Below are positions 37,301 to 42,012 of a stretch of 64,000 nucleotides of DNA, piece after piece. Positions within the stretch are counted from its first letter, which is position 1. Each line of letters starts with the position of its first letter. The stretch is from Paraspadella gotoi (Eukaryota > Chaetognatha), in NCBI GenBank assembly GCA_051294375.1, contig CM119271.1, positions 180,721 through 244,720 of the forward strand. The letters are read 5' to 3'. Under the pieces are notes generated by a model. The model did not search any database and had not been told where the DNA came from. It saw only the letters and a list, made by a program, of their open reading frames with translations. The translations under genes and the position numbers were made by a program.

Positions 37301-40300
37301 GATTGCGACGATAAAAACAATTTAAATATTTTAATCATCGGTTAAAATGCTAAAATTTATTTTCAATACTATGCTCGAATGTTCATCAAAAAGAATTTAT
37401 CAAAGAAAAAATCGTATTAACAAAAACCAAAACAAATTATAAAAAAAATACTAATGTTGGAGTTGGTAAAGTGAGTTAAGCGGAATTAAATTTTATAAAT
37501 AAAATTTTTTGTTCCCGTAATTTTAAAAAGGGACATTTCTTTGCTCTTCTGAATTTTATGCAAAATGTTAGCCTTTTTCAGCGAGACAATGAGAGAGAAA
37601 GAGAAGATGTATAGAGAGAATTCTTGACTAGATTGAGAGAGGCAAATTAAAGGAATTGAAATTCAGTACAGTAAAAACATTTAGTTAATGTAAATAAGTA
37701 AGCAGAAACGTGATTAAAATGCTTAACTATGAAATAATAAATAATTATATTGTTAATAAATAACATTGAAATAAATGAAAGCGAAGGTGAAAATAGAAAG
37801 TTGAAAGTTTATATTTTTTAATATGGTAAAATATAAGAAGAAGAAAGAGCTCTCTCTCTCTCTCTTTTTTCTCTCTCTCTCATAATCATGAAATTGTCAC
37901 TTATAATATATGTATCACTGAAATTGTAACATACTCAATATAACATAAGTCTTATTCATGCTCTCACAGTCCATTCATGATACTTTAAAGAAGTGATAAA
38001 GAGTTTTTACCATCTTAAGTATATCGGTACTTGCTCGACTAGCATCAATAAGAGCTGATTGCAATGCACCATTAAACCACTAAAAGCTATTGCCTGACTT
38101 GACAGGTTTGTTTTAAGGCCTCCATCACTCTTACAAATAATTCATAGCAGGTCCTTGCAAGCTTTCAATCAAGACTCTCTCACAGTCCTTTATTCACTCC
38201 CAGAGTACCTGGCTTCCCTATCAATGAAGTGGAAAATATTTCAAAGAATATTTCAATTGTATGAAAAGACCACTCCCTTAAGTATTAGATCGGGAATACT
38301 TATTGTTGTACAATCTATATCTGCAGCTGAAGAAGGCGAACACCTAGCCGAAACAAGGGTTTTTTTTAATCAAATAAATTTGTGGTTTGAATTTTAAAAT
38401 TATTTTTCACTTTATACTTATACAATCTAAAATAGGGAAAATTATTTTTAATATTTTAATTATTTTTAATATTAATCGTGATTAACCGTTAACGTTTAAT
38501 CGGTTAAAACACCTAGAGAAGTCGAGAGAAAAACGATGCTCTCAGAGGCAACAGCGCTCCCTCTAAAAAGATTAAACTGCAGCTCAGTCTCAGCCAGCGC
38601 CGAGTTTAGAATAAGAAAAAATTCAATAATTTGAGACCGACAAATTTCGATCTTCGATCCATAAGTTAATGGCTTATCAATTATTAATGTAAAAATTTTA
38701 AAGTATAGTGATCTCGCCAGACGTTGTTACTATAAAAGAAAATTAATGATAAAAAGCCGAAAAAAAAATGATTATGCGATTACGAAATTATTGATGTAAT
38801 AATAATTTATTGATTGATGTAATAATAATAATTGATTGATGTAATAATAATTGATTAATTGATGTAATAATAATTGATTGATTGATGTAATAGTAATTGA
38901 TGATGAAATAGATGTGGTGAAGCGATTGATATGTAACCAATTATTGATGCGATAATAACCAATTATTGATACGATGATAACCAAATATTGATACAATGAT
39001 AACCAAATATTAATGCGATGATAGTCATTCATTGACGCGATGAGTCATTCATTGATGCGATGAGTCATTCATTGATGCGATGAGTCCATTCATCATAAAT
39101 AAAACATGCTGTATGAGCGAGAGAGAGAAAGAGAGAGAGAAGCTGGACAGCCGCTGCAGAGCTGAACTCGTTTTTAGACCAATCAGAAGAAGCATCGATG
39201 GGAAAAAAGAGAGAGATAGCGACATACTATCTAGAAAAAAAGTATAGAACATTTTTAATAAAGGATATCAATTCGAAAACTTGTTTAAATCAGAATGTTT
39301 CCGGATCTACATTAAATTTTTTTTCAGTAGCTTCCTTCCATTTTTTTGTAGGTCAAATCGTTTAGAAGTATAGGCCAAAAATATTGTTACTTCAAATGAA
39401 AAATGTTTAAAAAAATCACATTTTTGTATTTAATTATATTTTAATTTCAAATAATTATTTTTTTATTTTTTTTTAAGTTGGCAACGCTAAAAGCCTTGTA
39501 CCTTTTCTTAGTTCAAAAAAATGCTATTATGCCTTTTAAAAAAGAGGGAAAGACATGCGACATCAACATCAGGTCTGAAAAAAATTGCGTTAAAGATGTG
39601 GAAAAACATTTTACTGTCATACCTCAATTTTCTGTATGAGAACATGCCCAGACTAATGCAAGTAGTAATCGATGCCAAGAAAGGGCATACCAAATATTGA
39701 GAATGTTTTACCAATGTTCTGTATACTTTTTATTGAATAAATGTTATATATATGTTATATACTTCTTTCCTAGATAGTATAATTAAAAGAGAGAAAGAAA
39801 ATTTGCGATGGTAAAGAAGTATAATGACGACGACGATGCCGGCGACAACGACGACTACGGTCAGAGGCAAACCAAAATCAAAATCTGGCGAGATAAAAAC
39901 CGTTTTAATTACTTTATTCGAATTTATATTCGATCCAGGAATCTAGAGGGAAAAAAAATAAAAAACAGAAAGTCGCTCGCAATAAAATAAGAAAAGAATT
40001 ACCACTAGTAAAATTTGGGCTCTCTTCTTAAGGAAAATTAGGAATTTAAAGAATTCTTTATTTATAATTTATTCTCAGACTTAGCGGTAATAAAACTTTG
40101 AAACATTGGACATTAAATAATCTTTTCGAGGCTAAACTTACCCAGAAGCGGCGTCGTCGCCGATGATGGCGGAGTCTCCGGCGGCGTCGGCGGCGCGTAC
40201 CGCAGCCATGTCCGACGCGGACAACCCACTTCCGCCTCCGGAAGTCGATTTCGTGGGGAAGCTTTGAGGGTTGAAGATTTGTGGATCGAAGGGTGGTTGA

Positions 40301-42012
40301 TGTCGTGGGTTGTAGCAAGAAAGAGAAATTGGGAATAAATAGGGTGAAGAAATTAACGCTTAGGCTTACTCGACAAAATAGACATAAATATCCGGCACTT
40401 TATAAGTTCCGACGGTTGATCGTCCCAAGAAATACTCTTTGCGCGAGGCAACAAGAGTATTTCGACTTAGATAACTCGTTAACCGTATTCACTTGTTCGT
40501 GAAAAGTGCAATAATTTAAAGTGAAACGTGTGAAAGTGAAAATTGAATTTTTTTTTCTAGATTGAAATCTCCCGATTGATTTCGATCATTCTTTTATAAA
40601 TAAATAATATAAATAACATCCAGATATTCGAGGGAAAAAAGGTGCGGTTGAAAAAAATTGTCTTCTAAATAATATCACTTCCTGCGCACATTTCGTCAAG
40701 GCAAGAAGAATCACACTTTTGGTTTATTACGAAACCCGAAATTGAACTTTTATATGAGGTGACTCCTTCAACGTACGCATCAGGTAAACAAAACTACTAT
40801 ATAGTGAAAAATATCTTGTAAATAAAGTTAAACAGTCAATGACGGTAGTTTAGTCGGGTCAATTTAAAAACTTGTTTTTCGTTTATCGTCGAAGTAAATT
40901 AAACTTTGAGGTACCTTCTACCGGTTGGAGAGCTGAAGAGACTAGGGAAAGAAATTTATCGAATTTAAAAAAAACGGGGAAAAATTGAGATGTCGTAAAG
41001 ACCGTGGGTGAGACAGAGTCCTATTGAATCACGCACAACATTCTCACTTTCTTCGGTCACAAAAGCGGACGAAAAATAAAAATACATATGTCGTGAGAAA
41101 ATATTCACGAGGTAGAAAATGTGAAAGCGGAGGCGTTGTTTTCATTAAGCTGGTTAGAAATAAAAACTAATGCAGTGGAGTAAAAGCGAAAAGTCGCATG
41201 AGAAACGATAAAAGCATTTGAAAATAGGAATCACCGTCGACGCAACACGCGCGCACTTAATACGTATTGAATAATTGATGAGTGAGAAAATCCCCCACTT
41301 TTGACTATCCCCCCAAATTATTCCCCACGACGCTGCCGCCGGCGGAGAAGCCCTCTTCCCCCTCCCCAGACCCGGGCTGCCAACCTCAAGGATTCCTTGA
41401 GCCTCTTCTGTTGGTCGTTCTCGGTGGCGGCGCGAGGTGTGTCCTCGTCGTCGCTGGAGTCGGCCGCCGCGCTGGCGATCTTCGACTTCTTACCTCTCCT
41501 CTTACTGATGATGATGATGATAATAGGGGTTGATAATGATAGGTATTATATGAGTGATGATGATGGCGATGACAGGGGTGATAATGATGATGGCGATATT
41601 AGGATGATGATGATGATGTCGAGGGTTTATAAGTAGCGGGGTAGCGTGCGGGTTTTTTTTTTACGGGGGAAGGGGGGAAAGTGGGGAAGGGAAGAGGAGA
41701 GAGAGAGACATGGGGGGATGCGAGCGTATGGAGGGGAGCAAAATAAAATAAAACAAGCGGGGAAGAAAAGCAAAATCGTTTAAAGACAAGCGATATGATT
41801 GGTTGGTCGCGTAAAAATGCGAAAAATAACAGCTTAATTGCCATAATCTATTTTTCTTTACTAAAAACAATCTTTGAATTGATTAACATTTAAAAAAAAA
41901 CTGAAACGTTCTATTAACAACAATTAAATAGTAAAAATTAATTTGCACGATTAATTAAAAAAGGATGGACTCACCCCGTGCCTCCATCTTCGGCAAAGAC
42001 GGAATCCGCCAT
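2139..42012 (-). CDS. Gene 2: giant coiled-coil protein, ~3,780 aa, 23 exons (whole-gene entry)
   Basis: Exons in transcript order: 42012-41975, 30424-30302, 29766-29500, 28644-28443, 28299-28124, 27938-27836, 26937-26479, 26161-26035, 21588-21487, 21112-21045, 20951-20873, 20785-20744, 20635-20442, 20019-19832, 17217-17074, 16789-16668, 15192-11410, 10568-7564 (with a gap), 6748-6684, 6198-6127, 5859-5707, 4382-4221, 3806-2139. Alternative exons are 40209-40142 and 41504-41385. All junctions are GT-AG and keep phase. The product starts with low-complexity acidic and Lys-rich sequence. It continues with Ser-, Gln- and Met/Gly-rich linkers, has about 1,300 residues of charged helix (roughly residues 1770-3070), and ends in a Ser/Gly tail. 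No Ig, LIM, CH, PDZ, kinase or transmembrane segment was seen. The composition suggests a cytoskeletal or muscle scaffold; that is inference, and the family is not recognised. It could be related only by composition to trichohyalin- or caldesmon-like proteins. Confidence 0.85.
3807..4220 (-). other. Gene 2 intron 22, with a SINE-like fragment
   Basis: This 414-bp intron holds a GC-richer block at about 3965-4125. On the minus strand it contains a GGTGGTCGCCTAGCAGTTAA stretch resembling the A-box part of tRNA-derived SINEs. It is too degraded to call a tRNA. Confidence 0.35.
4221..4382 (-). CDS. Gene 2 exon 22: EVWEVLVSSDQNSWKTV segment
   Basis: This 162-nt exon is in phase 0 at both ends (acceptor CCCACCAG, donor CAGAAG/GTTGTT). 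It encodes AEEETEVWEVLVSSDQNSWK, then TVAHEALPASVVRRTSLAA and LEKNVKGKLSTEMQK. The alternation of hydrophobic and charged residues suggests a small folded or helical element. RRTSL is a basophilic-kinase-type site (inference). Confidence 0.83.
4383..5706 (-). other. Gene 2 intron 21
   Basis: This 1.3-kb AT-rich intron contains a short CA-rich microsatellite at about 4937-4976. Nothing else was recognised. Confidence 0.6.
5707..5859 (-). CDS. Gene 2 exon 21: poly-Thr segment with KHVRF motif
   Basis: This 153-nt exon is in phase 0 at both ends (acceptor ATTCTCAAG, donor AAAAAG/GTTCGT). It encodes VVIQPESPNGPKFS, nine Thr codons (ACG/ACA), NFG, five Thr, then EDKHVRFDIAEKPKEEVKK. KHVRF fits the generic RVxF docking pattern for protein phosphatase 1, which is common by chance. 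The Thr codon run is a trinucleotide repeat that may vary in length. Confidence 0.83.
6127..6198 (-). CDS. Gene 2 exon 20: LKAHVTTWTETNPVDPSLLD segment
   Basis: This 72-nt exon is in phase 0 at both ends (acceptor GTGGTTTAG, donor CCGAAG/GTAAGT). It encodes LKAHVTTWTETNPVDPSLLD then RIPK. It is skippable in frame. The pattern is distinctive enough for a family search. Confidence 0.8.
6199..6683 (-). other. Gene 2 intron 19
   Basis: This 485-bp AT-rich intron shows no repeat or further exon. Confidence 0.6.
6684..6748 (-). CDS. Gene 2 exon 19: DDEFVKMVSSATITTIPEEP segment
   Basis: This 65-nt exon has acceptor TTCACCACCAG and donor AAAGAT/GTGAGT, phase 1 in and 0 out. It encodes DDEFVKMVSSATITTIPEEP followed by KD. 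It marks the return from coiled coil to linker sequence. Confidence 0.8.
6749..7563 (-). other. Gene 2 intron 18
   Basis: This 815-bp intron is AT-rich with A-rich simple sequence around 7250-7300. No further feature was seen. Confidence 0.6.
7564..10568 (-). CDS. Gene 2 exon 18: ~1,000-residue Glu/Arg/Lys coiled coil (contains gap)
   Basis: This exon has acceptor TTTGCAG and donor GACCAG/GTAAAC, phase 1 in and 1 out. Almost every residue is Glu, Lys, Arg, Leu, Met, Gln or Ala in heptads, starting ELRKQLEMEKAKEKAEKEAQ. Long E/K/R stretches in i,i+4 pairing fit a stable single alpha-helix as well as a coiled coil. A 112-residue tandem duplication lies at 8359-7688. A 10-N gap at 9594-9603 splits it; the frames on either side do not agree with a 10-base gap. 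The exon ends AAKQDVAIGP. The opposite strand gives long Leu/Ser/Phe-rich shadow frames that are not genes. Confidence 0.88.
9594..9603. other. Assembly gap (10 N) inside exon 18
   Basis: Ten N. The reading frame is in phase 0 on the upstream side and needs one base on the downstream side, so the true missing length must leave remainder 2 on division by 3, not 10. Confidence 0.95.
10569..11409 (-). other. Gene 2 intron 17, between the two giant coiled-coil exons
   Basis: This 841-bp AT-rich intron interrupts the coiled coil in phase 1. No repeat was recognised. Confidence 0.6.
11410..15192 (-). CDS. Gene 2 exon 17: 3.8-kb exon, charged region then coiled coil
   Basis: This single open exon is 3,783 nt, acceptor TTCACTCAAG and donor GAGAAG/GTATTG, phase 1 at both ends. 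Residues about 1-40 are Ser/Arg-rich. Residues about 30-180 hold four to five copies of a 34-residue repeat (IEGAKED.EKLRSGGLKNES.RE.DKNMG). Residues about 180-960 are Lys/Glu/Asn/Asp/Ser-rich and probably disordered. From about 12300 down to 11410 the last 300 residues are heptad-rich coiled coil (LDKLVKIQEDENRLEVERKQ and on), continuing into exon 18. AT content is higher here than in the other exons, matching the Lys/Asn-rich composition. Confidence 0.88.
15193..16667 (-). other. Gene 2 intron 16
   Basis: This 1.5-kb intron contains a GA-rich simple repeat at about 16520-16575. No exon candidate fits the phase. Confidence 0.6.
16668..16789 (-). CDS. Gene 2 exon 16: Pro/Val-rich segment
   Basis: This 122-nt exon has acceptor TTTCCCCAG and donor GGAGG/GTGAGT, phase 2 in and 1 out. 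It encodes TEPLEVPIKKGATVEVSA, then SLPAVSVPAPPPVADM and SVQTEEG. It leads directly into the giant exon 17. Confidence 0.82.
17074..17217 (-). CDS. Gene 2 exon 15: KTELSDVSKLTKTVVNET segment
   Basis: This 144-nt exon is in phase 2 at both ends, with acceptor ...ACAAATAG (weak, A-rich) and donor GAGAC/GTGAGT. It encodes KTELSDVSKLTKTVVNET, then IIEGNKENDPRIKRVFVRRG and KNGQMEQFE. It looks like ordered sequence with alternating charge. Function unknown. Confidence 0.8.
17218..19620 (-). other. Gene 2 intron 14 (distal part), with a family-B repeat
   Basis: The intron is AT-rich. 17945-18620 is an inverted copy of the family-B element described at 24420-24980, and a short CT repeat lies at 18240-18257. 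The remaining sequence is unique, with no coding signal. Confidence 0.55.
19621..19831 (-). CDS. Gene 2 possible alternative C-terminus (exon 14 read-through)
   Basis: If the exon 14 donor is not used, the frame runs 69 more codons and stops at 19621-19623. This stretch is strikingly GC-rich compared with the AT-rich intron beyond it. It encodes a Gly/Ala/Arg-rich tail including ADYGAPGAAQFRPGASGF and ending SWVVFGRDY. It would give a short isoform of about 790 residues lacking the coiled coils. It could also be non-coding or an exon in another frame. Confidence 0.4.
19832..20019 (-). CDS. Gene 2 exon 14: Gln-rich helix
   Basis: This 188-nt exon runs from acceptor TTTCCCCAG to donor GCCAG/GTGCCC, phase 0 in and 2 out. 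It encodes RVQQTQIMFQQQQINQQQQ, more Gln with Met/Leu, then Pro/Ala-rich QAPPPPAQQRRSPAAK. The AG at its end joins exon 15 as Ser-Lys-Thr. The frame also stays open past the donor to a stop at 19621 (separate entry). Confidence 0.8.
20020..20441 (-). other. Gene 2 intron 13
   Basis: This 422-bp intron is C-rich toward 20340-20430 on the plus strand. The overlapping plus-strand open frame is a shadow and has no support. Confidence 0.6.
20442..20635 (-). CDS. Gene 2 exon 13: Met/Gly-rich linker
   Basis: This 194-nt exon has acceptor CCTCTTAG and donor CAACAA/GTGAGT, phase 1 in and 0 out. It encodes ATAHTTNLSSQIVRHTG, then about nine Met-Gly units (GMGAMGGMGDMGMGGMGGMG), and MMPFDVSAPRGINDVANFF followed by QQQ. 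Met/Gly repeats of this kind suggest a flexible, possibly aggregation-prone spacer. Confidence 0.82.
20744..20785 (-). CDS. Gene 2 exon 12: 42-nt micro-exon
   Basis: Acceptor ATTTTCAG and donor CTTCAG/GTATAA bound 42 nt, phase 1 in and 1 out, encoding VGHGPPQQKSTRSS. At a multiple of three, it can be skipped without a frameshift. The next exon continues in phase. Confidence 0.7.
20873..20951 (-). CDS. Gene 2 exon 11: IVPLEPLVTYPKTSTLVRSK segment
   Basis: This 79-nt exon runs from acceptor CGTTCCAG to donor AAAG/GTAAGG, phase 0 in and 1 out. It encodes IVPLEPLVTYPKTSTLVRSK followed by SRHTNK. It is Pro/Thr/Lys-rich with no recognised domain. Confidence 0.8.
21045..21112 (-). CDS. Gene 2 exon 10: short segment DQYLTSTDMYGHAKIID
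   Basis: This 68-nt exon has acceptor TTTTTTCAG and donor AAAAAG/GTCATT, phase 1 in and 0 out. The phase match on both sides supports an exon this small. It encodes DQYLTSTDMYGHAKIIDITD and then TKK. Confidence 0.8.
21113..21486 (-). repeat. Gene 2 intron 9, mostly a family-A dispersed repeat
   Basis: This 374-bp intron is largely filled by a family-A copy (about 21190-21450). It contains TTTAATAAATAAGCTATCTA and GACCTTTGACAGGC. Its left part (CTTGATTGAAAGCT) is the reverse complement of its right part (AGCTTTCAATCAAG), giving a fold-back structure. Other copies lie near 27690, 32190, 38090, 46910, 53400, 55530 and 55970. Confidence 0.65.
21487..21588 (-). CDS. Gene 2 exon 9: GWDGNSLASPNGSYDRPEDW segment
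   Basis: This 102-nt exon has acceptor CTCCATCAG and donor CTTCCG/GTGAGA, phase 1 in and 1 out. It completes Gly and continues WDGNSLASPNGSYDRPED, WYSSQKRSRHGSPAS. It follows a 4.4-kb repeat-filled intron. Confidence 0.8.
21803..21856. repeat. Perfect 54-bp palindrome
   Basis: The left arm 21803-21829 (CATTTATATTGTCATTAGGA...) is the exact reverse complement of the right arm 21830-21856, with no spacer. It sits inside the left arm of the larger inverted repeat. Confidence 0.9.
22100..22213. repeat. (GA)n microsatellite
   Basis: About 110 bp of near-perfect GA repeat, read as (CU)n in the gene 2 pre-mRNA. Confidence 0.95.
22342..22387. repeat. (AAAT)n microsatellite
   Basis: About eleven tandem AAAT units. 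Confidence 0.95.
24420..24980 (+). mobile_element. Family-B element with short terminal inverted repeats
   Basis: It begins GCCGGATCTGC (24421) and ends GCAGATCCGGC (24969-24980 region), exact complements of 11 bp. The interior has TTAATTAATT-rich sequence, the block GACGATTCCATCGAAACTT, and a GGAC repeat at 24811-24831. Related copies are at 17945-18620 (inverted) and 60085-60895. There is no coding frame, so it would be non-autonomous. Confidence 0.55.
26035..26161 (-). CDS. Gene 2 exon 8: Ser/Thr/Pro segment
   Basis: This 127-nt exon has acceptor CTCCCTGCAG and donor CTCCGG/GTAAGA, phase 0 in and 1 out. It encodes HLQPPQSTAKSGTMSS, then LEAWKASTLNRKGATISKP and TNPDYSPG. LEAWKASTLNRKG looks like a short conserved motif. 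Function unknown. Confidence 0.83.
26162..26478 (-). other. Gene 2 intron 7
   Basis: This 317-bp AT-rich intron holds no feature that I can see. Confidence 0.6.
26479..26937 (-). CDS. Gene 2 exon 7: Gln/Ala/Gly-rich linker
   Basis: This exon is 459 nt (153 codons), phase 0 at both ends, with acceptor CTACCGCAG and donor AACG/GTGATA. It begins YQTIVQPPALHLTQTPQ, continues NLVKPTPIKYSTDSQAP, then long Gln, Ala, Gln/Ser/Tyr and Gly/Arg runs. The polyQ (CAG/CAA) and polyA stretches are typical of disordered scaffold regions and may vary in length between alleles. Confidence 0.82.
26938..27835 (-). other. Gene 2 intron 6, with family-A repeat
   Basis: 27690-27830 is an inverted family-A copy (ATCTTGTAAGAGGGATGGTG, TACCAATTTCATA). 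27280-27330 has GGTCGGTCGGTC/TGTCTGTCCGTC simple sequence. Two CACGTGATCAC motifs occur near 27506 and 27620. Confidence 0.6.
27836..27938 (-). CDS. Gene 2 exon 6: GKYVNGVEEESD segment
   Basis: This 103-nt exon lies between acceptor AATCCTTTAG and donor GTTCAG/GTATGA. It completes a Ser codon from exon 5 and encodes GKYVNGVEEESDAAYTSGVR, then EYDVGGLLNEGAVQ. Phase 2 in and 0 out fit the neighbours exactly. It is unique sequence, just outside the large duplicated block. Confidence 0.83.
28124..28299 (-). CDS. Gene 2 exon 5: AQQSLFLSTLGG...ERIGK segment
   Basis: This 176-nt exon runs from acceptor CCTACGCAG to donor AAGAG/GTGCGT, phase 0 in and phase 2 out. It encodes NPAKAQQSLFLSTLGG, a Gly/Ser/Asn spacer, then SSKTVIANNRAVTAEERIGK. 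The VIANNRAVTAEERIGK stretch is ordered-looking and is a good probe for finding the family. Confidence 0.83.
28443..28644 (-). CDS. Gene 2 exon 4: Ser/Met-rich linker
   Basis: This 202-nt exon has acceptor ...ATAACACAG and donor CTGCAG/GTTGGT, entering in phase 2 and leaving in phase 0. It encodes RSFSGDNDSS, a run of Ser/Met/Thr (SKMASMSMTSSSHTSSSYSS) and an acidic end ASDDEGDDMHLQ. No domain is recognised; it is likely a disordered, phosphorylatable linker. Confidence 0.82.
28645..29499 (-). other. Gene 2 intron 3, contains a 10-N gap
   Basis: The intron holds the gap at 28899-28908, a short CT repeat at 29101-29122 and an A-rich tract at 29271-29293. The duplicate copy reads through the gap with an extra A-rich stretch of about 28 bp. 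Confidence 0.65.
28899..28908. other. Assembly gap (10 N) in intron 3
   Basis: Ten N. The duplicate copy near 34590 reads through with roughly 28 bp of A-rich sequence at this point. Confidence 0.95.
29500..29766 (-). CDS. Gene 2 exon 3: helical segment with two LD-like motifs
   Basis: This 267-nt exon has acceptor ...ACCCAAAG (A-rich upstream, so weak) and donor GAAAG/GTTTGT. It joins exon 2 in phase to read SFDRRQTEVDRLLRDLGRS. A second helix, RYERLLIDLSRGVDENIG, follows. Then comes a Gly/Asp-rich stretch and SAVRRNLFDDKSILIDER. The two helices resemble the paxillin LD consensus (LDxLLxxL). It is intact here and frameshifted in the copy at 35216-35479. Confidence 0.8.
29767..30301 (-). other. 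Gene 2 intron 2
   Basis: This 535-bp intron is AT-rich from 29920. The plus-strand open frame 29703-29918 is a shadow of exon 3 and its flank. Confidence 0.6.
30302..30424 (-). CDS. Gene 2 exon 2b: basic/acidic cassette (paralogue of exon 2a)
   Basis: This is a 123-nt exon in phase 2 on both sides, with acceptor ...GGTGCGAAG and donor CTGAG/GTCCGT. It encodes PKKRGKKSKIAS, an acidic DSDDDEDTPR stretch and a Gln-rich end QQLALKNTLR. The shared frame KRGKKSKIAS...DDEDTPR...QQ...L(K)..LR with exon 2a shows an old exon duplication. A one-base-shorter copy lies at 36018-36139. Confidence 0.8.
30530..31640. repeat. Family-D dispersed repeat, copy 2
   Basis: It shares ordered blocks with 21990-22990: CTTAAAAGCATAAGGATTGT, CAGCAGAAGCAGCAGGAG, TGATGAGAAGCTGTATATAA and a GAC-repeat end. 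The CAGCAGAAG block is itself duplicated inside this copy. Confidence 0.7.
32185..32400. repeat. Family-A dispersed repeat
   Basis: Contains AATAAATAAGCTATCTTGCC, CTTTGACAGGCTTTGGTGG and GCAAGCTTTCAATCAAGACT. It matches 21190-21450 and 38090-38300. Confidence 0.65.
32790..33180. repeat. ATTGATTGATGTAATA and GATGCGATGAGTCATTCATT tandem repeats
   Basis: A run of TTGATTGATGTAATAATAA units is followed by five units of about 22 bp based on GATGCGATGAGTCATTCATT. Related arrays are at 38790-39090, 46415-46590 and 52500-52610. Confidence 0.75.
33582..33606. other. Assembly gap (25 N) between the two copies of the large block
   Basis: Twenty-five N, placed exactly where copy 1 ends and copy 2 begins. 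Confidence 0.95.
33831..34005 (-). pseudogene. Copy of exon 5, one base shorter
   Basis: The length is 175 nt against 176; a G is missing from GATGACGGTTTT. The donor context also differs, followed by expanded CT-rich sequence at 33775-33820. Confidence 0.7.
34147..34340 (-). pseudogene. Copy of exon 4, eight bases shorter
   Basis: The length is 194 nt against 202. Single-base deletions are scattered through the Ser-rich coding run. Both splice sites remain. Confidence 0.7.
35216..35479 (-). pseudogene. Copy of exon 3 with internal frameshifts
   Basis: The length is 264 nt against 267 in copy 1. Single-base losses at three separate places shift the frame between them even though the total is a multiple of three. 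Splice sites are preserved. Confidence 0.7.
36018..36139 (-). pseudogene. Copy of exon 2b, one base shorter
   Basis: The splice sites are kept but the length is 122 instead of 123 nt: one C is missing in the TTTTTCAGCG region, so the frame is broken. Probably a sequencing or assembly artefact. Confidence 0.7.
36240..37350. repeat. Family-D dispersed repeat, copy 3 (in duplicated block)
   Basis: This is the counterpart of 30530-31640 within the duplicated block, with the same internal order and the same one-base indel pattern as the rest of copy 2. Confidence 0.7.
39498..41384 (-). other. Region between duplicated block and exon 2a
   Basis: AT-rich sequence apart from exon 1b at 40142-40209. 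The 40210-40330 stretch is probably 5' UTR or promoter for exon 1b. A short GAC/GAT-rich patch lies at 39823-39860. No other exon was found. Confidence 0.5.
40142..40209 (-). CDS. Gene 2 exon 1b: alternative initiating exon (MAAVRAADAAGD...)
   Basis: ATG at 40209 has G at both -3 and +4. It opens 68 nt of Ala/Asp-rich coding sequence ending GCTTCTGG before GTAAGT, in the same phase 2 as exon 1a. The reading frame stays open upstream to at least about 40330 with no good acceptor, so this is better read as a second promoter and first exon than as an internal exon. Its natural partner is exon 2b. Confidence 0.65.
41385..41504 (-). CDS. Gene 2 exon 2a: basic/acidic cassette, paralogous to exon 2b
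   Basis: This is a 120-nt exon with acceptor ...ATCATCAG and donor TTGAG/GTTGGC, entering and leaving in phase 2. It encodes KRRGKKSKIAS, then an acidic SSDDEDTPR stretch and a Gln/Lys-rich end KRLKESLR. The exon at 30424-30302 encodes a clear paralogue. The basic cluster KRRGKKSK could be a nuclear-localisation or actin/lipid-binding patch (inference). Its length is a multiple of three, so it can be included or skipped without shifting frame. Confidence 0.75.
41505..41974 (-). other. Gene 2 intron 1a
   Basis: This 470-bp intron carries (GAT)n-rich sequence next to the exon 2a acceptor (41505-41625), read as (ATC)n in the transcript. The rest is plain AT-rich sequence. Confidence 0.6.
41975..42012 (-). 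CDS. Gene 2 exon 1a: initiating exon (MADSVFAEDGGTG...)
   Basis: ATG at 42012 opens a 38-nt coding exon that ends ACGGG before GTGAGT, in phase 2. The ATG is followed by G, and the sequence upstream on the minus strand is pyrimidine-rich, as expected for a 5' UTR. The phase matches both possible second exons (41504-41385 and 30424-30302). I chose this as the upstream start because nothing further upstream joins in phase before the gene 1 stop at 43408. Confidence 0.75.

Larger units (their letters stand above)
33607..39497. repeat. Large duplicated block, copy 2 (indel-rich)
   Basis: This is the same content and order as 27938-33581, with many one- and two-base gains and losses, mostly in homopolymers. 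There is also an extra roughly 200-bp stretch near 37890-38090 and another near 38300-38470. All four exon copies change length. The error pattern fits uncorrected long-read sequence or a second haplotype placed in tandem across the 25-N gap. Confidence 0.85.
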
